Numbered from the stretch's first letter, positions 35,001 to 47,455 are shown. The stretch: DNA of 64,000 nt from Aquanectria penicillioides (GCA_003415625.1 PYIU01000010.1:1920501-1984500); one strand, 5' to 3'. A program made the numbers and translations. Notes: generated from the letters alone by a model not told the origin.

Positions 35001-35732
35001 ATTGGTTCCGGTAGAACTGCTATCTTCACTGTCGTTACCCTCAATGCTATCGGCGTCTTCGATGTCGGCTGCTTTATCGTCGTCTTTCTTTGAGTTTTCG
35101 TCACCAGAGCTGCTCTCTTCCGCAATGCTTTCTTCAGCCTCACTCTCATCCGACGCGCTGCTTTCAGTGTCACTGAGTTCTACTTCGGGCCTTGTGACAG
35201 GGTCATAGTGTCTGCGAGACCTAGGTTCAAACTCTGCCGGCAGTACTGGATTTTTATGAAATGATGGATCGTTCAGAGAAATTAACCCGTAGGCTGTTTT
35301 GTAATACCAATCAAATCGATTAGTGAAATACCAACGTTCGAACCCAGCATTATAATCTATGCTCTCGAGAATTCTCCTAAGCAGCTCATCACTAAGCCGG
35401 CTCGAGAATGCAAGTGTCCAGGAACGAGATTGATGCCGACAACTCGATACAAGCTGAGCGAGGGTTGAATCCAGTATACGCAAGTAGCCAATTTTGCATT
35501 CCTCAACTTTTAGAGACGAATCTTCGATTATGGAATGGCATGAGTGATAAATCACTCGGTAGAAGTGCAGCCGGATCTCTTCATCACACCACTGGGCGAA
35601 GTCTGAAATTGATTTGGTTCGCTTAGAAAAGAATTGTTGGATTGCAGGAAACAGATCCAAATCGTGGATGCCTTTGAACGGTATCGGATTCGCAGATTCT
35701 TCTGATGCAACTAACCATGTGTCATTTGGCAT
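32066..35732 (-). CDS. AAA ATPase with DUF7025-type N-terminal region
   Basis: Three exons (35732-33309, 33247-33037, 32982-32066) total 1184 codons with introns of 61 and 54 bp. Residues about 175-290 form a very acidic Ser/Asp/Glu-rich disordered arm. Residues about 640-870 match the DUF7025-like part of a fungal AAA family and end in YVLPNSIPGYDLRSKKW. The single AAA module follows: Walker A HGGPGTGKTFTAES, Walker B VVLIDEAEVFLEQR, sensor LILTSNRVGTFDEAF. One AAA ring suggests a hexameric remodelling ATPase; its substrate is unknown. The ATG at 35732 is the first in frame after the upstream TTG-initiated extension. It is convergent with the HET gene, with 134 bp between stops, and divergent from the gene at 36283. 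Confidence 0.87.
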
Positions 35733-36282
35733 TGCCACTCCTCGCTTCGTAGGTGAAGAGATGCGCCTTTTAGCATGACCTGACAAAGGCGGGAGGTTGG
35801 TCGGGAAATGTTCGACACAAGCGCATGGAATGACCTGCTAGATATTGTGGCGGTGAGGGCCACGTCAGCCTGCAGCGCCTTGGTTGCCTTGCGATGCAAC
35901 GCAGTTCAGGCTCCCGAGTGCGGAAATGTATTGGGTATCCTTGATCAAGGTCGAAGCATCTGGAGTATCAGGTGGGGGCGCCATCTGCTTACTCGACCAG
36001 TGGGAGTCGTACGCAACCCTCCAGCAACAACGATAAGGCATACTGGTATTGCACCTCAGCCCGAATTTAGCCGCTTCACCTTTCTTCTCATCATTCCCTG
36101 TCATCTGTCATTGCCGGTATTTCTCAACTTTTGTCAGACCCTCGGCGTCTCGCGTTCTTGGTCAGTGGAACATCACGCCAGGCTGAGAGCTGCCCTGTCC
36201 TTTCCTTGATTTCCCCCCCTTTTTTAATCGCCAACTCAGTTCTAGTCCCTCAGCTCGAGGACACAAGTAATATTCAATCATC
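35733..36282. promoter_or_regulatory. Divergent upstream region of the AAA and DUF7708-type genes
   Basis: 550 bp between two divergent start codons. No open frame in it is convincing. No specific site could be identified. Confidence 0.4.
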
Positions 36283-38107
36283 ATGTCTCTCATTTCACAG
36301 GATGACAAATTCATTTGGGAGTGGCACATACCGCTGTCGAGTCCCGAGTATAGGTTAGTGAAGTTGAATTGGTTTCAACGAGGCTGAGAAAAATTTTCTC
36401 ACATCTTAATTAGACTTTTCCCAGACTGACCTTAAACAAGTGCATTTGATGAAGCATTTCATGAAGCGAAGATTAAATTTGCCGCCATCATCCAAGAGCC
36501 TGCAAAGCTTCACCTAACTAATTCGGCACATAATCTGGAAGACCTTCAAGATGCGGTCACTTCATGTTTAAATAAATATGAATCTCAGCAGAAATACCCA
36601 AAAATCAGAAAGTGGCTACAAAGCTTTTCGCAAAGAGTCCATTTCTATGGAGCTGTTGTGGATGTGCTTGTCCAACACCACCCGGAGTATGTCTCGTTGG
36701 TCTGGGGTGCCATGAAATTTCTATTCGTGGTGAGAATTTCCAGTTCACAAGTCGGTCATATCCCAGATGATTAATTACGAACTTATCGCAGGCTGTAATC
36801 AACCACGAGAAAACCATAACCAAATTAGCCAAGGCCCTCTCCCAACTCGCTGACGCCATGCCTCAGATCAAACTAGTCTCAGTTCTATACCCAACAAAAC
36901 GGATGAAAGATGCAATCGTGGACCTCAATGTAAATATACTTCGCTTCTTGACTAGAGCACATAAGTGGTACCAAGAGGGAACTCTTAAGCACATTTTACA
37001 TAGTATTACTCAGCCCGTTGAACTGCGGTATGATGACATCATTGAATCCATGACGGAGTGCAGCGCTACCATACAGCTAGTGGCAGAAGGCAGCCACCAA
37101 CTCGAACTGCGACAAATGCATGGAAAGATTGATCACATTAACACAACAATAGACGAGAACGCAAGGATGAACATGAAACTAAGCGAGGTAGAGAAAAGGC
37201 TAGAGGCAATCAGTACGCACATGAGTCGTAAGTTGTTACTTTGACATCAGTGTGAATTATCCTGGACTCACAAGTTCCATTAGTGCAGTCATCGGCCATG
37301 GTTGATACCAACCGCTATCTTTCTAGTTTACAATTCTCGCAAATCATGGAATCAATTTCTACGCTTAGCATCTGCGAACCATCCAAGTCCTTACAACAGC
37401 TACAAATTGCTTCTCGCCGACATATCTTGAATCACAGACCACCTTTATCAAATAGCTTCTTGAACTCGCCCAAGCTTAAGAAATGGGATTCGTCCGAAGT
37501 GTCAAATATATCAATTGTCAAGTCAGCATTTACTTCACGGCAAGCACTGCGGGGATTCTGTGTCGATATGATTTTGCAGCTTCAGAGGTCTCAGATTCCT
37601 GTATTGTTCGCCATGAAAACACCCCACGTCGAGTCGACCGCTTCTATCACTTCACCTGGTGATGTTATCAAGTATCTTGTCAAACAAGGCCTGGAAGCTC
37701 AAGAGAGTCTTCAAACAGAAAGGTCAATGTCACTAAACCATGTTCGCTTTCGGGAGCACCTCACGGAAACGCAATGGTTTCAACTGCTCGAGTCTGTGAT
37801 TTCAGGGTTTGACGGAAATGTGTATATTCTCATTGACTTGGAGCTCTTGAATGAGACTTTATGCAATGATCAAGATCATGGTCAACGTTTCAATTGGCTG
37901 TCGGCATTCATGGGCTTCTTCAACACGCTATCACAACGCCAATCATCGGCCCGGGTCAAAGTTCTGCTTGTTAGCTACACCATTGAAATGCCATTTGCTC
38001 TTACTGACGACCAGCACCGCGAGTTTTTAATTTCGGCGAAGACAAAGCCAAAGAATAGCCACTTGAAGAAATCGAAATTGAAGACAAAGAGGATGCGGAC
38101 GTCGTAG
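36283..38107 (+). CDS. DUF7708-type STAND-associated protein lacking a P-loop
   Basis: Four exons (36283-36353, 36441-36729, 36792-37227, 37284-38107) join to 540 codons. Residues about 25-215 look like DUF7708, the N-terminal module of many fungal NACHT-ankyrin proteins: AFDEAFHEAKIKFAAII, then HHPEYVSLVWGAMKFLFV and the coiled segment LRQMHGKIDHINTTIDE. The last 240 residues follow the order of an NTPase-like region (FAMKTP at a beta strand, YILIDLELLNE at a Walker-B-like position) but have no GxxxxGK loop. The protein ends in a lysine-rich tail instead of repeats. It may be a truncated relative of the NACHT genes around it, or a decoy or adaptor; both are inference. Confidence 0.72.
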
Positions 38108-38963
38108 TCCGTTGCCTATCTTCTCCTTCGAGGTGGTATGCTTTGTGGAAATAGTCAAGGTCAACTCGGTAGAGTCTTCAAAGAAAAGTTTCAGCCTTTT
38201 CGATTTATTGTGTCGTTAGTCATGCGATTTTCCAGCGACGGCTTCATAATGGCAGATAAACATCTCATTACAAATGAGATCTGCGTATGAAATCAAGCTG
38301 AGCTTGGAGCAGGGATTGATCGAGCCTAAGAAAATAGCGCCAGGTGATGCCCGGTTCCAATCTCAGCCACCAACGAACTTTCAAGGCATCTTGATGAATA
38401 CTTGTTGGTTATACAAATGCTACCGCAATTTGTGCAGACTCGAGCACTGCTTTATTCCAGCCAAGTGAATTAAATCGCCAATCACGTTCAAATCAGCAGC
38501 ATCTTGAAAATACCATCCGCTCGTATTATTCCTTTCCCCTCTTCCATTCATGCAATCCAGCTGCTGTAGCACCAATAATTACGAAGGCAAATATTGGGAG
38601 TGCCCTCGCGAAAATACTCACGTATCAAGGCTGAGAGTTGAGACTTGACATGCAGCCATGATCCATCAGCGTGCCTCAGGAGCCCAGCCTGATATTTGTT
38701 CATGTGTCTGTCGGGAATTCGAGGACTTTGCGACATTCACTGCATTTAAATTCCAACGGATTGGAATATCTTAGTGTTGCTCTACCTTCATTATCTAGCT
38801 CCATTCTTTACCGAAAACTGTATTGCACATTTGCATCTTGTGATCGATCTATGGCAGAATGGTGACTTTATCATAGCAAAATTCTAGTCTTCCCTGGGTC
38901 ATCTTGTCTGGTTACGAAAACGACCCCCACGCACTTCACAGCGTTGCTGCTCTGATGTAGATT
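38108..38963. other. Intergenic, no gene supported
   Basis: Short open frames only (up to about 65 codons). Pieces near 38110-38470 look like decayed coding sequence downstream of the DUF7708-type gene, but I could not assemble a frame. Confidence 0.35.
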
Positions 38964-40325
38964 AGCTCCCCCAATATTCGAGGCACGATAGACATCCTCC
39001 AAAGCTGCATTTTGACCCTCATCGCCTATATCTACACGTCATTGCCTCTAAACGGGCCAAATAACTCCGCTTGGTACGTAGTGCTATGGACAAAGTTACG
39101 AAAGGTAACTGTAGCACTATTCGCCCCGGACAGTGTAGTCTACATGGCCTTGCGGAACGAGGTCATGGTTACCTGTTTCTGGAGGTAAAATCGACTATAA
39201 GAGCAACGGTGATTACCTTTAGAAATTCCTTGTCATCACACAGGTTGCATGGATGGTGATACAATGCATCGCCCGGAAACATTCCGACCTCCTCTAACCT
39301 TACTCGAGGTTCACACGATGGTACATGTCGTGTGCGCTTTTTTACCTTACTTCTTCTAGTTTAAGGTATGGCAATGTCTTGAAAGTCCTTGACTCTGCAA
39401 TATATTTTGTTAACTTTTGCGACCCATAGAAGTCACTCGACGTGCAGGATCCCGAAATCTTTGTGCCGTCAGAGTGTCAGCGTGAAATTGCACTGATGGT
39501 GCAGCAAGCAGTTTTATTTTTACATGTCCGAACAATTCGCCCTCGTCCCGCCAAGCTCCTCAAAACATTACAAACCTTTCCTACTAGCCAACGACGGGTT
39601 TCTCTAACGTCTGTCTCGAAGCTGATGAATGGCGATGTCACGACAGCTGGGCTCCCGTACTTCGCCAAATACGGTTTACCATAATAGTTTGAATTAACCC
39701 CAAAGTTTATTGAACGGTGGACAAGGATCTTTGACACCTTCTCAAACGAGGAATTGACATCTCGAGGGGAACCCAGTTCTTACAAGCTCTTCCGTCTCAG
39801 CGACGATTAAGAGCAGGCTCGTCACCGCGAAGATGAGGAACTTTCTCAGCCACGCTTTTGTCAGACCTGAAACAATTCCAGCGTCACTCTAACAATATGC
39901 ATCGTCAAATGCCACCCAGTGGGGATGGGCGAAACCTTGACCTCAATCTGGATCTGGACACCGACTTCGGCTACTTTTGGGAGAATGGTATCAACCTTAT
40001 CTTTGAGCATGTCGTATTGGCAATCATCATGTTACTTCTCTCTGCTGCATACGGCGGCGTTCACCTTTCAGCGTGGAGCTGGGATTTCCCCACCAAAATT
40101 AAGCGCCTTTTGTGGATCATCAGTTGCCTCATCATCTCTGCTGCCTTTTTTGCACGGGCGATTTTGCAATTCATTCTAACCTTAATTAGATTAGCGATTA
40201 GGCTATTTAGTGACACCCTTGCAGGTATCGCGGAGGCTTTTCGCGATTGTATTACTTGGCTCATATTGGTTGCCTACGTTCTGGCGAGGATTTACATCAT
40301 TAGAGAGTCATTTGCGAACTGGTGA
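38964..40325 (+). pseudogene. Decayed multi-pass membrane protein gene
   Basis: Blocks typical of an uncharacterised fungal membrane-protein family occur in order: NIRGTIDILQSCILTLIAYI and LWTKLRKVTVALFAPDSVVY (38970-39180), QVAWMVIQCIARKHSDLPLT (39241-39330), KSLDVQDPEIFVP (39431-39470), and a last open frame from ATG 39858 with YGGVHLSAWSWDFPTKIKRL and three or four hydrophobic helices to 40325. Stop codons separate the blocks (for example near 39682 and 39808), and a middle section is missing. Only the last 155 codons are open. The family has no known function. The final frame could be annotated alone as a small membrane protein, but it is more likely a remnant. Confidence 0.6.
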
Positions 40326-40618
40326 CTGGTTCCAGTAGGGGTGTACTTGTCTCCTGAATGAATTGAAATATTTCCCCATTTATAGACTACACTTTCATTC
40401 TCTTAATCTCCCTGACTTAGAGTAGATAGAAAGTGTTTCTATTGAGTGCGGCTAGGCAAAAGGAAAATGATGGAGGGGAGCATCTTTAGATCGCTGGGCT
40501 TAAAACGCAAGATCATGCTTCACAACTGGTAAATCTACCTAAGCTACTTAGTAAATATTATTGGCTAGGTGTAATTTTTGCATCAAATACCAGCCTGCAC
40601 CTATCAAAACACTTACTC
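40326..40618. other. Short intergenic region
   Basis: 3' flank shared by the membrane-protein relic and the NACHT-ankyrin gene. No gene is seen. Confidence 0.4.
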
Positions 40619-43600
40619 TCAAGACCATAATTCATCCTCCGGATATCCACCAATGGACATCCACGGTTTCCTCAAGGTAGCTCCGCGCACAATTAAATCT
40701 TTAACAAGGTCGGAGAGTCCATATACCCCAGCTGAGTTTATTGGGTGACATAGGCCCAGCTGAGACCCTGGCGCCAAGTCGCAATACTGCCTATTGGGAT
40801 CAGCTCCTGCTTTGAGAAGTTTGAGGGCGAGCCTTTCGTCTCGCATCTCAATTGCCAACCCAAGTGGCGTCATGCCATTAGCGGCTCTGATATCCATATT
40901 TCCATTCTGATTACCCATCAATAGGCATTCCAGAACTCGTGTAGTTGCCACAGTAGTGGAGTTCTTTATGATACTCTTCGGTATCCAAACAAAACCTTGA
41001 TCATCATTCGTAGCCGGCTCTGAAGCAGACTTTGTGGTATTGAAGTCATGATTTTCTTCACGCGGTGTGTAGTCTCCCCCTCTGTGCCACTCACATGCTG
41101 TAAATAGGGCATCGACATTTGCTCCATGTTTAACCAACTCTGCCATCATCTCAGTTGTGTCTTCGAGGGTAAATACAGCTGTGGCAAGTGCTGTTTCTAG
41201 CTCCGGTATCGGCTCATTTCTATCAAAGGGAGTATTGGGATCTGCACCCTTAGACAAAAGAACTTTGACCCCTTCCGTCCAGTTGGCTTCACATGCGATC
41301 TGCAGCGGTGACCGTGAAGCTTGCGAGCCCGAAATGTCAGCACCGGCTTTGATCAAGCTAGTCACAATGGCTTCAGAAAATTCTCGGTGGGCTGACATCC
41401 GCTCCAGCGCCAGTTGCAACGATGTAATTTTGTCCCAGCAGCTGTCAGAGTAGATTATATTAGGCGGGGCCCCAATGTCCAGTAGATATTGAACTATCTC
41501 CTGATCGTTCCAATTTTTATCGATGTATCGACATAGAGTATCGCCTAATTCGTCGCTGTGAGACGACAAGGCAAGAAAGTCGTCCTCCTCAAACGTTTTC
41601 ATTGCCTCAATAATTTCCGGGCACTCGGATGCCGATGCGTCCATCAAGAGTGTATATAACAGCCTCGAGTGGCGGGTCTTCAATGCCCAAGCAACTGCTG
41701 GGTTTCTGACGTGGTCGTTTTGCCATGGAAATTCCAAGCTTGTGTTTTGTTGCAGCAGCCTCCGGAACAGCTGCTGTATGCTACTCTCCGTTCTATCTAT
41801 GTGTGTTGCGGCTTTGGTATGCCACAGCCAGGATGCGGTGGAGTACTCAAAAAACAAATTAATATCTTCTGATGGGGCGGATGGTGTTATCTTCGAAAGA
41901 TCCTCAAGGATTCTGGTGATGTCTTTTCTCTTTGTTGTTGAAACCCGGTTGCCCCACTTGAGTATGGCGGCAACAACGCTACCAACAAACCCGCTTTGAA
42001 GAGCTGCTGTATCCTGGATATGTTCCAAAACCACGCCTCCGACAATTAGTCGTTTTCGGGGCACAATTCTCCTATCATGAACCTCTAAGTTAAGATATGT
42101 GACACAGGTGAGTCCCATTTGGATCTCTGCATGGTTGAGATTAAACAGGAATTGTCTATATCGGTGTCTCCGTTTATCCCCGTGTCGATCGGCTGAGACC
42201 AGAGAAAGATCATAATGCAAGGACTCTGCTAGGAAGATTGAGGCACTGATAAATTCTTTTTCATGTGCACTAGAATCATCAGAGTTCTCAACGTCCAACT
42301 CAGTCACTCCAGCCGTGGTCATCTCCTCCGTTAAATGTTGAAGGGCGCTGTGGTGTATAAAATTCACTGTGCTATCTTCTTCATTTATCTCGATAAGACC
42401 ACCGCCACATACATAAACCAATGTATCAGCATCGTTTGCTAGAGTAGATTGGTCCCAGACCGGGATACCTGGAGTAATGTTGAGTGCGGCACGTAGCTCA
42501 TCAGCCGTCAGTAGCCGCACAGCACCCGCCACAAGTTCGAACACTCGATGTCGGTAACGGTCGTCCTTAATACGGCATAATACCCTCTCAAAGGTCTCAA
42601 ACAGGCCGTATGGAAGGTTGTTCAAAATGGAATATATGTCTCTTTCCGATGTCACAGTCTGCTGATGGCGAGGAAACAGGCTGTCCAGCTGCAACACAAC
42701 CCAAAGGAACATGTCCTGCATTCCGGCAATCAAGGTGTCCCTGATGAGAATTCGCTGTGCGTCACTGAGGCATTGAGCGCCAACTCGATTTCTGAGCTCT
42801 TCATCAATGAAGTCTTCGATTTCGCCATCCCTTTTGGTGGTCGATGTTGAGATTTGGAATCGCGCAGGAAATATGCTCTCCACTATGTGCTTTACCGGCG
42901 AGTCAATGCGGAACGAACAGCAAAGATGCAAGTTTAGTCCGCTATCCGTCTGCATAAAGCGCAAAGCTTCTAGTGTCGATTTTGCATCATCGAGTTCAAG
43001 CTCATCTAACGCATCCAACACGGCATAATAGTGATGTCCCTCATTCTGGAGCTTCTTTCGCATCGCTGAAATTGTGCGTGGGCGCTCATTGTCGTCAGAA
43101 TAATAATCAAACACCCGAATCAGATCATGGGTTAAAGGAAGCCCCATGGACTTCAAGAATTGATGCGCAAGACTCTTAAATATGGTTTCTGGATTCAGAG
43201 TCTTGGGGTTCCAGTACTGGCACAGGAATACACCCACTCCAGTCCGAATCCCGGCCCGCTGCTCCCCTACATCGATGAGGTCTCCAACCAAATTAGCCAT
43301 GAGGACGGTTTTGCCACTGCCTATGGTCCCAGTGACCGATAGTGTTGCCTGTCCAGGCGATCTTTTCCATTGCTCATAGGCATGCTCTTTTAATACCCAT
43401 TTCACCGATCCTCTCTTGCGCTCTCGTCGCCAGATTCTGTCAAATTCGTCCTGGTCCATCGAAATTTGGCTCAGAAGTTGCATCCAATGATCCTCAGGCT
43501 TGTATGTTTGCGGTCCACTCCAAGGGGATAGTATGTTATGAATACTGGAAACAGTGCCGCTTGTTTCCTTTTTTAACTTTGCTGATAGAAATCTGATCTT

Positions 43601-44297
43601 TTCGTTGATTAAATTCGACCATGCTTTGACTTGATTTTCATATTCTTTAAAGTCGTTGTCAAAGCGAATGCTGGTTGCCATCTGCGCTAGCACAGATTTA
43701 TCCTGGTAATTGGCTATCCTTCTACAAAGATTGACAACGACAATTAGGTACTCGAGGATATATCCCTTCAAGTCAGGGCTATTGGGAAACAGCTCCAAGA
43801 AGTCTCTCTGGACTGCAGAGGAATGGCCGAGCTGCATGAGGAAAAACGACACTTTTTCAAAGAAGGACAAATATCCAGTAGCCATCTAATGGTTGGTCAG
43901 TCATCGATAGCTGAATATGAAAGATACTTAATCCAAGATTGCCGTGAGGGAGACATACATGCAATGAGAGTCTGACAGCAGCCCAAACCCCGCTCGCCAC
44001 GATATTCTGTGCCCCACCGATGATGATATCACCGGCATGGACAAGCACCTGAACCTGGCTCAGAAAGAGATTCAACCGAGTCCCATAAACCTTCCAGCCT
44101 TTGTGATTCTGTGCTCCATCACGGTTGATTTCCTCAGTCAGTCTGACGACGTCCACATGGGCAGGCGGTTTGTTTGTCTGAAGCAGCTTGAAACTAGCCC
44201 GATGTTTGCCTTTCAAGCACGCCCCGAACTCGGACACGGCCTGTGCCAACCTGATTTCTGGCTTTAGCCTACTAGCTTCAATTAAAGCTCGTGACAT
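40619..44297 (-). CDS. NACHT-ankyrin NLR-like STAND protein
   Basis: Two exons (44297-43959 and 43885-40619) with a 73-bp intron total 1202 codons. The first 270 residues are helical and match the DUF7708-like N-terminal region common in this family (GWKVYGTRLNLFLSQVQVL; VQRDFLELFPNSPDLKGYI). NACHT: Walker A GTIGSGKT near residue 305, Walker B YYAVLDALDELELDD. After the winged-helix-like region come ankyrin-type repeats near residues 930-1190 (SPLQIACEANWTEGVKVLLS; GADPNTPF; NGMTPLGLAIEM; ALKLLKAGADPNRQY). Fungal proteins of this plan are viewed as intracellular receptors that oligomerise on ligand binding. The ligand and output domain here are unknown. There is no premature stop. Confidence 0.87.
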
Positions 44298-45134
44298 GGT
44301 ATCTTTGAGTTCATCTCAGCATGAATCACCTCATGAGGGAATTTCAAAAGTCAACAAAAAGTCAGCCTCATTCTCAAAGCCTGATTTCTCAAGGCGGACG
44401 ATTGCGAACCAGTCCAGGCGGTGTATCTTGGCAGAACGTCAAATAAAATCAGCGATCTATCCATACCATGTTGAAAAGAGCGAGTAAAGCTTTCAACCTT
44501 GACCTCATCCATTGGGAGCTTGGAACTCACCACTTACGAAGGTCTCGACCACAAGTTTGTCTCCATTTGCTAGGTCACATATCGCCCACAACACTGTGTA
44601 ATCAATGCATCCGACGCATCGTAGTATGAACTATAGTAGGGCATAAAAATAGAGATGAAGACGGTAAGAAATTTATATTAATAGAATGAAAATAAATATG
44701 TTGTCAGTAAGCTAGGTCTACTTCATGCAGTAGGTAAAGGTGTTCTCGAGGTCTCTATCTTCTATCGCTCTCTTAGAGGAGGGATTGAGGGCTTCTTTCA
44801 AATACAATACTAGATAATGTTGATTGATGTATTTAATCAAGTTGTATTGTTTTTTATATCATTTTTTTAACAAACTCTTTTGCTGCTTTTAGCTAGGTTC
44901 TCAATAGTAGTAACTCTGTGTTTGTTGATCCGCACCCCTAATCATTTTATAGCACACAAGGCCAAGATTCTCTGTTACCTGTTCAATCCAAAGATAACCT
45001 GTGTGAGATTTCCAATAACAGATCCCAATATCTTTCCATCTCCTCGAAACCTTTTTTTTCTTTTCATCAACATCCCGCCCTTCCCTTCGGTCACAAACAC
45101 TTGGCATCGCGTCAGCTATCCCGCCATCTCACCA
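44298..45134. other. Intergenic, partly AT-rich, no gene seen
   Basis: The 44640-44880 stretch is AT-rich with no inverted termini that I could find. Includes the promoter of the NACHT-ankyrin gene. Confidence 0.4.
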
Positions 45135-45885
45135 ATGAGACCTGAGCTATCGACTGAAAACAAGACCGTCGTTATTACCGGAGGTGTCAGTGTCGCTTTC
45201 ATTTTTCAACCACCAATCTTTCGCATGAAAGAAGTAATTCTGAGATGGCTAACATGGTTTGCAAACAGGAACCGGAATAGGCCCCGGTATCGCCGGTGCG
45301 TTTGCATTAGCTTGCACCGACCCAGCTGGGCAGTTAAGTATCCTTCCTCGGAGAGCGCGAGGTGCCGCTAAAGGAAGACCGCTCAACAGCTTGAAGCCGA
45401 CTTTCCTGGCCTCCAAGTTCTCACTTGTATTGCAGACGTTTCCAAAAATGACCAAGTGGATGCGGCCTTTGAGGCTGTCCCCAAGGAGTTCGGTCCTGTC
45501 CATGTTCTGATCAACAATGCTGGCTACGTGGGTTCGGTGGGAACAATGAGCGAATTAGATCTTGAAGAGACTCAAGTGGCATTCGAAACCGATGTGATGG
45601 ACAGTATTCATGTCGCTCCAGCTTTTGCTCGCACTGCCTGCACGGAAAAAGCATTCATGGTAAAGACCTCCTCGGTCGTGATAGTGTTACCTCTCCATCC
45701 AGGCCTCCTGCGCATACACCGCTACTAAAACCTGGGCATTCTTTGGTGCCAAGAATCCAAATATTCGTGTTGTTGGCATCGGACTGAGACAGACATGGTC
45801 AGGAAGATGGGCATGGCAGCCAAAGACGACGGTAGGTGATACTTATGAGGCTTTCATGAGCATGGTCTAAAATATATATGCACTA
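45135..45885 (+). pseudogene. Short-chain dehydrogenase/reductase pseudogene
   Basis: An SDR can be followed through shifted frames. The start MRPELSTENKTVVITGG is interrupted by an intron (45183-45268), then GTGIGPGIAGAFALA completes a TGxxxGxG-type NAD(P)-binding loop. After a damaged stretch come TAQQLEADFPGLQVLTCIAD, VHVLINNAGYVGS (the NNAG motif) and a worn C-terminal part with FFGAKNPNIRVVGI. The catalytic Tyr-x3-Lys region (expected near 45715) is lost, and stops or frame changes occur near 45370 and 45728. Not functional. The substrate of the parent enzyme is unknown. Confidence 0.7.
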
Positions 45886-46144
45886 GTTGAGTGTGAGGAA
45901 GGCGTTTCTCATCGATTGAGAATGGCTCACCAGGTTAAAATACTATGACGTGTACGAATACTAGAAAGAACGAGTGCATTTTTTAAAACTTGGAAGTAAT
46001 GTAAAATACACACTCAATCAACCAGTCACCGTAGGTGTTGAATCTGTCATCGAAATCCCAAGAACTTGATAATTGAATCCAACATGACTCCAATGCGCCC
46101 AAGAAAAAAGAACGTCGCTTGTACGAATCCCCTCAAATCGCTAG
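45886..46144. other. Short intergenic region
   Basis: No gene is seen between the SDR relic and the HEAT-repeat gene. Confidence 0.4.
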
Positions 46145-47455
46145 CTACAGTTTGCTCGCGAATTCCCGTGATCCCTCTGTCAATTTCTGCATGCCAGCTG
46201 CATCTACGGGTAGGTTCCAATCTCTAAGCAGCAAGGTGAAATTTCCAAACATCCAGCTTCTGTCTTTGACGTTGCCAATGGCTGTCAAAACCTCCCGCTG
46301 AATCGGCGTGAGCTCGTCCCAGACCGGTTGGCAAGTCGGCCTGACGCCCTCGAATGCAGATTCCAGTACCATGCTGGTAGTCACTAGTAGCTCGTGCCAT
46401 TGCGCTGACGGGAGTGTCGAGATGAGAGCCCTCGTGACTTCTGGGTGCTCGCTTCCCTTGAAGTGGCTCAGTTCCTGTGCGCTGACAGCACTTAGGCCGT
46501 CTATTCCGCGACCCAGAAGCGGAAACTGAGTGATCTGCGATTCACCCGGCTCTCTGGACTCGAATTCTTTCAAATATTCTTCTTCTGTCACTTTTTTCAA
46601 GATTTCTGCCAGTTGCTCGGGGTTTTGGGCGCGAAGCTTGACCAGCGCGAGGCTGCTGGCCCACCGTGTCAAATCAACCGAGTTATCAGCCTCGTAGATT
46701 GCCCGGATACGTGACACGGCCTCTGTTTTTGAGACGTCTCTAGCCATTGTTTGGATAATGGCAATCGAGATCAAGGCGGTAGCTCGCACGACAACATCTT
46801 CCTCGCAGTCAAGAAGATCAAACAGAGCCGGGTTTACTGTGGATATCTCACTTGGGAACCAGGCCAAAGCATGAGCTGCATTAGCACGGACGGCCGGGCT
46901 ATCGTCCTTGAGACAGGCAATGATTGAACCGAGACCGTTCCGAACGGCTTCGTAACAGCGAAACTCGATCATGCTATAATCAACCTCATCTTCGGGTGGA
47001 TAGTAGTTTTCGACTTTGTCCTGCCGCGCTTGGCGCTCAAGTTCGTCGGCGGATTCTGCAACCCAATCTGCCCACTTCTGTCTCTTTTCGGCGGCGTAGT
47101 CAGGCTTCTGAAGCTCCTCTATGCGATCAAGCCAGCGAGCAATGTCCTCACCCAGCGCGTTTTCTGTAGATTTGAGGCCCAATGCGAGGTCCTCCAGCTG
47201 AGCTACAATCTCTTCGCGGTCGGGTGTGTCCGGGTCTTCGAGCATCTTGTAAATAAAAGGGATTGCGACAGAAGTCGCTTCATAGCGAGTGCCCTGGTGA
47301 AAGATGTTGCCGTAGAGAGCCCAGCGAGCTCTGTGTCGAATATCCTCGCTGGGGTCCAGAAGTTCCTTCAGCAATCCTGGAACGTCATCAGCCTCCCCGT
47401 ACGCATGGCTGAGCGATGCCCAGTCGATGTCGTCAATGCCGGCAAGAGGATGCAT
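46145..47455 (-). CDS. HEAT-repeat protein
   Basis: This intronless gene of 437 codons runs from ATG 47455. The N-terminal part reads HAYGEADDVPGLLKELLD, RARWALYGNIFHQGTRYEAT and VAIPFIYKMLEDPD. The rest is helical pairs, including VRANAAHALAWFP and VVVRATALISIAI, typical HEAT or PBS-lyase-like repeats that form a protein-binding solenoid. The HQGTRYEAT..PF block strongly recalls HEAT proteins of actinobacteria, which also occur sporadically in fungi. The lack of introns among intron-rich neighbours would fit transfer from bacteria, but this is unproven. No catalytic motif is present, so a scaffolding or regulatory role is the only reasonable guess. Confidence 0.8.
   Translation of the reverse strand: MHPLAGIDDIDWASLSHAYGEADDVPGLLKELLDPSEDIRHRARWALYGNIFHQGTRYEATSVAIPFIYKMLEDPDTPDREEIVAQLEDLALGLKSTENALGEDIARWLDRIEELQKPDYAAEKRQKWADWVAESADELERQARQDKVENYYPPEDEVDYSMIEFRCYEAVRNGLGSIIACLKDDSPAVRANAAHALAWFPSEISTVNPALFDLLDCEEDVVVRATALISIAIIQTMARDVSKTEAVSRIRAIYEADNSVDLTRWASSLALVKLRAQNPEQLAEILKKVTEEEYLKEFESREPGESQITQFPLLGRGIDGLSAVSAQELSHFKGSEHPEVTRALISTLPSAQWHELLVTTSMVLESAFEGVRPTCQPVWDELTPIQREVLTAIGNVKDRSWMFGNFTLLLRDWNLPVDAAGMQKLTEGSREFASKL

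Noticed and set aside
34849..35208. 119-codon plus-strand Ser/Leu-rich frame
   Set aside because: It is the antisense reading of the acidic Ser/Asp/Glu arm of the AAA protein.
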